A DNA stretch of 64,000 nucleotides from Sphagnum magellanicum. Lineage: Eukaryota > Streptophyta > Sphagnopsida > Sphagnales > Sphagnaceae. A program made the translations under genes and the position numbers. The stretch is from contig CM038914.1 in NCBI GenBank assembly GCA_021904315.1, positions 8,060,001 to 8,124,000 on the forward strand, written 5' to 3'. This document shows positions 58,281 through 64,000 of this stretch, piece by piece. Position 1 is the stretch's first letter; every line of letters begins with the position of its first letter. The notes under the pieces are model-generated. The model was not told the DNA's origin and did not search any database. It saw nothing but the letters and a program-made list of their open reading frames with translations.

Positions 58281-58539
58281 TGTAGGGACAAGAAGACTTC
58301 ATTGGCCAAATTTGGACACATGTCAGAGAAGAGAGTGTAAAACAAAATTAAGATTCTTGCGTTGTTGGTGTAACGACCTTAATTTTTTTGGTTGCAAATT
58401 TTCGCCATTTTACAAAAGAAATGAATATTCTATCATTTCCTTCTTTTTTTTAAAGTAGCCAAGAAATGCGTTTTTAATTTTAAAATCGCCAAAAATAGCC
58501 TCCAATATGAAATGATGCTTACGATTTTTTTCACTTTAG

Positions 58540-59725
58540 TATTTGGAATATCTCCAAATTTGGCTAAATATCCTTATGGACTATCATCTCTTGAGCAATA
58601 TTACAAAATTTGAAAACAAAACCATTGACTCGAACGTATAATCTAAATATAGTGAATTCAGACTTTTTCCCCCCTGGAAATATGGCAATTCTGGGCCATT
58701 TTTTCCACCAAAAAAACCAACCTTTGTATCAATAGAATGGCACATTTTTTTGTGGGTGCTATACAAAAAGTTCGTCACTAAAAGAAACACTGAGACTCTG
58801 TGGTCCCCAAATGGACCAACCTTATTTTTACTGGCGATCTTTTTTAGCCAAAAAAATAAATTATAAATCAAAAACTCAAAAATGAAGTCATTTTGCATGC
58901 TTTCAGAAGTGAGGACCCAAAAAAAAAAAAAAAAAAAGTAAAAATCGCCAGATTTCTTCATTTGGTTTTCATTGTGTAGCCAAAATATAAAAGGATGATT
59001 TAAGTTTTGTACATCATAAATATGGTGGTCTGCTTTAGTGGGCAACAGAACTGGATAAAATGGCCCGTACCATAATATGTAAACGTGACGACGTATGTGA
59101 CGTATTTCCTCTCTAAAAGGTAATATTTTGTCGTAGGGAGGTTCCTGTACTATTTCCCTTTTCTGAGGGAGGGACACCCAAGGGCATGAACCTGAGGTCA
59201 TTCTTGACCCGAACCTCAGGAGAACACATGAGTACGAGAACCTCAGGAGAACACATGGGTATGAGAACCTCTCCCTTTACCTAACAACTCTCTTTTTAGT
59301 TCCTTCCTTCTTTCCCTGCTTCTTTCCCATTTTGTAGAAAAGAAATATTTCCATGGGAACTTGGGAACATATCAAATTGGGGGAGCTTCCCCAGGCATAA
59401 TGCCCTAAGGTTCTTCTGCCGGGGGGAGATCCCTCAAACTACACATAGAAATAAAAAGGGAGTTGTTTACGTAACCTTGACATATGTGAGTTGCAAAATT
59501 ATAAGTAACCTTTGTGCCATATGTTTCATGTGATTTTGATAAATGTAATCTAAGGGCCTTCTCTATAATGCTGTCGTCCCAACTCCCCCCCTTCCCCCAC
59601 CTCCCCCCCCACACCCATCTCGTTGCCTTCATTTCATCAAAATTAATCAGTCCCCCAATTGCATGTCGCTTCCCATTGGCCTCGGTCCAAAATGGTGCCA
59701 AACAAATGTAGAAATAGCAATTGTG
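58540..59725 (-). repeat. Upstream block of gene B, second copy at 45.7-47.2 kb
   Basis: Counterpart of 45745-47235. It ends with an R1 head (CATTGGCCTCGGTCCAAAATG, 59673-59693, then CTCAGCCAA). Two TGACG cores lie at 59086-59090 and 59098-59102. A 205-codon minus-strand frame (59201-58584) runs through a homopolymer and is not conserved over its full length in the other copy, so it is not called a gene. Confidence 0.8.
59211..59272. repeat. 27-bp tandem repeat, 2.3 units
   Basis: GAACCTCAGGAGAACACATG starts at 59211 and 59238, and a partial unit GAACCT starts at 59265. A diverged GAACCTGAGG lies just before at 59188. Confidence 0.85.
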
Positions 59726-59729
59726 CTCA

Positions 59730-62700
59730 GCCAAAATACACCTTGAGTTGTGTATTTGTAATAATAACCCCATGCTTGGGATGATAAACAATTTTTCACA
59801 AGTTGGGAGTTTCATTCTCAACAATTTCAACAAAATATGGATAAAATTTTCCCTTCTTTTGGCAATACCTTTTGAGAATTATTTTCTATCAAATATCAAT
59901 AGTATGTATCATATGTTAATTTTTTTTTTATATCCATGTAGGAGGGTAGGGGAAAGGAGTGAGGTAGGTAGGCTTGGAAGAGGTAGATTTGGAAAGCATG
60001 TCACCCAACATTTTTTATTAAAAAAATCACTATTTGGTGAGCATTTTGAAAAATAGAACTCTCACATTGTGTACATGGGTTCTTGCCACGTATCACAAGG
60101 AAAAAAGAATTGGACCAAGTCTTTAAGCTCCGTAAAGGCCATGGCCTTGGTCTTTACCTTACACATAATTTGCTTTAAATCTCTTTTACAAGAACGGTAT
60201 TCGTTCAATAGTTTGCACTTTAATAGGTTGGAATTTTGAGAGGATTAAGCTCTTTTGACTATTATTTTTATGATTTTATATAACTTAATATATTTATGTT
60301 TATTGTCATGGGCACAAAAATTATCAACTTGAAGTATTCATGATTTATTTATTTATTATTGTCCATAAGGGTTAAGAAATTGGCATAAACTTTAACTTCA
60401 ACTTGCACAAAAGATGGTCTAGAACATGGACCCCAAACAAACAAAAAGTTTATTTCAATATCCCCCCAACATTTTTCTTACCATGATTCTCTATGACCCT
60501 TGATTTGAAATATATATAAAATATAAAATATTTTTGACTTTATAATCAATACATCTTTTATTTACTTCTTGGTGTCTTTCAACATCATATTCAACCCTTT
60601 TAACCCTCAACATTTTGGCGTTTTTCATTTTTTAAAAAGAAATTTTTCATGTTCAACCTAGTGTCCCTAATGTTTTTAACATCTTTTTTCAATATTCCTA
60701 CTATTCTTTATTGTGCTTTTGTCGTTCCTTGTCAACATTATTGTCTTTTTATTGTTCCCCATCTTTTGTCATCCTTGGAATTGTCCAAGTGCAAGTGTGT
60801 TTCTCTTGTTGACCAAGTTTAGGTCATTCTAAGACCAAAATGCCACACCAATTTTGATTTTGACTTGGGATCTCCTTTCAAGACCTTGGCCTAACAATAA
60901 TCATAGTGGTTTTTTAAAAAATTAAAACTTTTGAAAATGTTATAGAAGTGAACTTTTTCTTAATTTTAAAAAGACCAAAGTTGAAGGAGAAAATACATTC
61001 TATTGATTTTAAATTTAAAAATAATTAAAAGGGGGAAAAAATGTTTATCCATTGCAAGGAAAAGGTGGTTATCTAAAAGTGGCAAATTAAAATGTTCACC
61101 TCCAAATCATTTGCGGAGGTGATATTAAAAGATTGTTATATGCCACTTCGCATTAAATATTAATGAATTTGACATTTAGAATGAATGTATCAAGTCTAAT
61201 TAATTTTACAAACACAATATTGATTTTAAAATGTAGATTTGCCAATTTGATAAAATGTTTTAATGAATATTTCATTTTCAATGTTAATTTGAATTTTTTA
61301 AATTTTTGATTAAAAGGTGTCCACTAAAATGTTTTTAATATTTTAAAATTGAATTTTTTTAATATTTTATTTAATAATAAAAATTAATTCGTGTAAATTT
61401 ATTATTTTCACTTTAATTTAAATCATTATTAAATTGAAAATTAAATTAAATAATATTTTTTAATTCAATGATTAATTTTTTATTTATAATTATAATTTTT
61501 TTCTCTTAATTTTGATTTTCAATATAGACCAAAAACTACCATCATATTAAATTCAATGTTATCAGCTTTTGGAATTATGAAAATTAATTGATATCAAATC
61601 CATTGAAGAATGTATGGATATAGAGTGTGGTTCAATGCTTTAAAATACACCATGACATGTTGTTTCTTTCATGTGAAACAAAATGTTGCTATTTAAAACA
61701 TTATAAAACAATTTGCAATCATGATGTTTATGTTTAAAACTTTGCAATTTAAGAATTTTTTTCAAAACATAAATAATGTATCATTTAATATGATATTAAA
61801 CTTAAAATTGTAATTATTGAACAAAAAGGTCAAACACAAATACATTTGAATGTGAATCATGCATTTTAAAGTAACAACATGCACAAAGGAATCTTAAAAT
61901 TTCAAGATTGTGGTGTGATATTTATTGATAATAGGTCAAAAAAACATGTGATTTACAATTAACATGCAATTGATTTAACCAAAATATTAAATCTTTGTTG
62001 AGTAATATATAATTTGAAATCAAAAGCGAAACTTTGAACATGATTTCAACTACATGTGATCAATTTGTATGGTTTTTAAAGTCTTGCTAATTTCAATTTG
62101 CATTCAATTTGTAAACATGAGTGTATTGCCCACAAGCTAAATCCTTTTTTTTCCCCTATTTTTGTCATTTCTTTGCATTTGTCTTTTTTTCTTGTAAAGC
62201 TTTATGGCGACAAGTCATTCATCCTTTTGTTCATCTAATTCAATTGCGGGCACACCTTAAAAGAAAGTTGTAACCAACCCCACAACATTATATTCATGGG
62301 ATGATTTAATATATTCATAATATTTTAAAATAATTTTTCAATACTTTTGATTAATGTAGTTTAAAAGCAACTTCAACACATGTTTGTAAAATAATTAATG
62401 AATTTTGAAATTTTAATGTGAAGAACAAAATATTCCAAGATACTATGTATTTTCCTTCACAACATTTTGATTTTTGAAATATATATGTATATATATTACA
62501 ACATTTTTACAAATCATATAATTGGTGTCAAAGATGTCAATTTACTATGGTAATAAATAAAATGTATATGTTCCAAATTGAATGTAATGATTCTTCAAAA
62601 AAATTAATGAAAATATTACAAACTTAATTAATCATGAATACATGTAAGGATCATTTTTCTTTAATAGAAAATTCATGCAAGGGTCTTTTTCAATATTTAT

Positions 62701-64000
62701 GATAGGAAATTTTGGAGTATCAAACATTTCATTATCTCAATAGATTGTTGGTTAGTAACCATTGATTTTGTCATAAGAGATGCACAAAGTTATTTTAGCT
62801 TATTTATTCATATTTTGTATGCAATCTAGTAACAATGATCAAATTGCATTTTTCATGTATAATGTCCTATAAGCACTCATAAATCCTTATCAATTTTGTT
62901 AAAGATCGATTTTACAAGACAACAAAATGTCAAATGTGGATTTCAAAAATAATATTATTCAAAAATATGCCTCTTTGGCCATTGTTTGATCACTTTCTTT
63001 TATATTATTACATCTTCAAATTATTTTATCTTTTGTTTCATCTTGTTTAAATAATTTGACAAATATGTAAGTTTTAAATGTTTAGTTTTTTCCCTATCTC
63101 TTTTGAAAGATGAATACCCATGTCACATAAAACATGCTTGTAAATGTAAAAATGGGTTGATATCATGTGGTTCAAGTGTTACATAGTAATGATGTGATGC
63201 ACAAAACTTAATCAAATTATCAAAACATATATCAAAATAATTTTCTTGGCACAAAAAGAAACATAGGAAAAACATTGAAGAGAATACTACATTTGTTTTC
63301 TCTTGGGTTCACTAATTTTTTCAATTTTCTTTTTTCACATAATGCACACATAATGAGGTGGACATCACTTGTTGTGTAACACCTCAAGTGAATGCAAACC
63401 ATAATGAAAGAAAAAATATATGTGCATGCTCAAACATAAGAAAACTAATGACAAAAAATGCTCCAAGAGTACAATTTACGTGATGAAAACACGATTCTAA
63501 TATCTTCAATTCTATGATCAACCTTCATTGTTATTTGTGTTTGAAACACATTTTATTGAATCATTACAAATTAATTCATAACATGCTTTGACATTTCTTC
63601 TTTCTTGCCCTTTGTGCATACAACTCCCACATAATATTTGCATAATTGCAAGAAATCACACAAATTTATACAATTTATGATCTATGAAACAAAAAAAAAA
63701 GAAATAAAAGGAAGATTGAGCACCATTAATAATATCAAAAATGTTTTGTCATGGTTTTTTCACATGCTAAATGCAAATGGCATTTCTCATTTTCGGATTT
63801 TGCATTGACATTTACTCCTTTGTTAACAATCTTTTAAACAATGTCAACATATGCACATGACACCTAATTAAACAACACATGTTGATATGTCAATGACTTG
63901 ACATATTAAAATAACCAAGGTTGTATGGGTATATTTTTACCCAAATATACCCACTAGGTACAAATAGGTTATATTATTTACTTTAATTTAGTTTTTTCAA
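59730..64000. other. Gene-free AT-rich intergenic DNA
   Basis: About 4.3 kb. A purine-rich run lies at 59940-59990. The part 61330-61510 is almost pure A/T in AATT, TTAAT and poly-T words, as in matrix attachment regions. A small hairpin TCACCTCC/GGAGGTGA lies at 61096-61122. No gene, RNA gene or mobile element was recognised. Confidence 0.55.

Larger units (their letters stand above)
51056..58510. repeat. Segmental duplication, copy B
   Basis: Counterpart of 23477-30960. The gene, its introns, the 3' flank and the leader are all kept. The block carries a 189-bp MITE (51530-51718) and about 1.27 kb of extra sequence (51935-53205) absent from copy A. Start-to-start distance between the copies is about 27.6 kb. 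Confidence 0.85.

Noticed and set aside
58584-59201. 205-codon open frame on the minus strand upstream of gene B
   Set aside because: It crosses a homopolymer that gives a poly-Phe run, its homologous block at 45.7-47.2 kb does not keep the frame over its full length, and no domain is seen.
61096-61122. 8-bp-arm hairpin as a possible terminator or RNA structure
   Set aside because: Short, isolated, in AT-rich intergenic DNA, and expected by chance in a window of this size.
1-64000. CRISPR arrays, operons, riboswitches, rRNA genes or intact tRNA genes
   Set aside because: None were seen. Tandem repeats here have drifting units without unique spacers, and the genes are spliced plant nuclear genes.

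Overview
This is AT-rich, gene-poor plant nuclear DNA. The window holds two intact spliced genes. Both are on the minus strand and both encode GRAS-domain transcription regulators of the LISCL (SCL9/SCL14-like) subfamily. About 90% of the sequence is intergenic, made of decayed transposon genes and many small tandem and inverted repeats. GRAS proteins of this subfamily, GT-AG introns of 0.24-0.84 kb, a Ty3/gypsy-type gag-protease relic and a tRNA-derived SINE place it in the land plant lineage. The transposon relics and the four-intron LISCL structure remind me of seed-free plants (moss, liverwort, lycophyte or fern), but I cannot name the organism from sequence alone.

Layout. 1-12.8 kb: intergenic, with an 11/12-mer array at 5 kb, a transposase relic at 5.9-6.6 kb and a near-perfect short hairpin at 6.9 kb. 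12.8-17.1 kb: an array of diverged palindrome-bearing units (12.8-13.4 kb), a SWIM-like transposon fragment, a SINE-like unit and a 1.1 kb GGYTATT-rich array. 17.3-21.7 kb: a dispersed repeat copy (called R1 here) and a minus-strand retroelement relic that has only gag and protease. 23.5-31 kb: duplication copy A, carrying GRAS gene A (25001-29108, five exons, 787 aa). 31-45.6 kb: nucleosome-length tandem repeats and at least five degraded coding regions. 45.7-47.2 kb: an extra copy of the region upstream of gene B, with no gene beside it. 51.1-58.5 kb: duplication copy B, carrying GRAS gene B (53920-57917, five exons, 740 aa). 58.5-59.7 kb: the upstream block of gene B. 59.7-64 kb: AT-rich intergenic.

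The two GRAS genes are direct repeats about 28 kb apart. All splice sites and phases are identical and introns align throughout, so they arose by segmental duplication. They have since diverged. Gene B lost two pieces of its N-terminal half, including the acidic LISCL motif, and gained a 7-residue repeat in the GRAS domain. Gene A gained a 120-bp leader duplication and about 1 kb of R1 repeat sequence in its upstream region. The orphan upstream block at 45.7-47.2 kb suggests a third copy once lay between them. All assignments are by eye; no database search was run.
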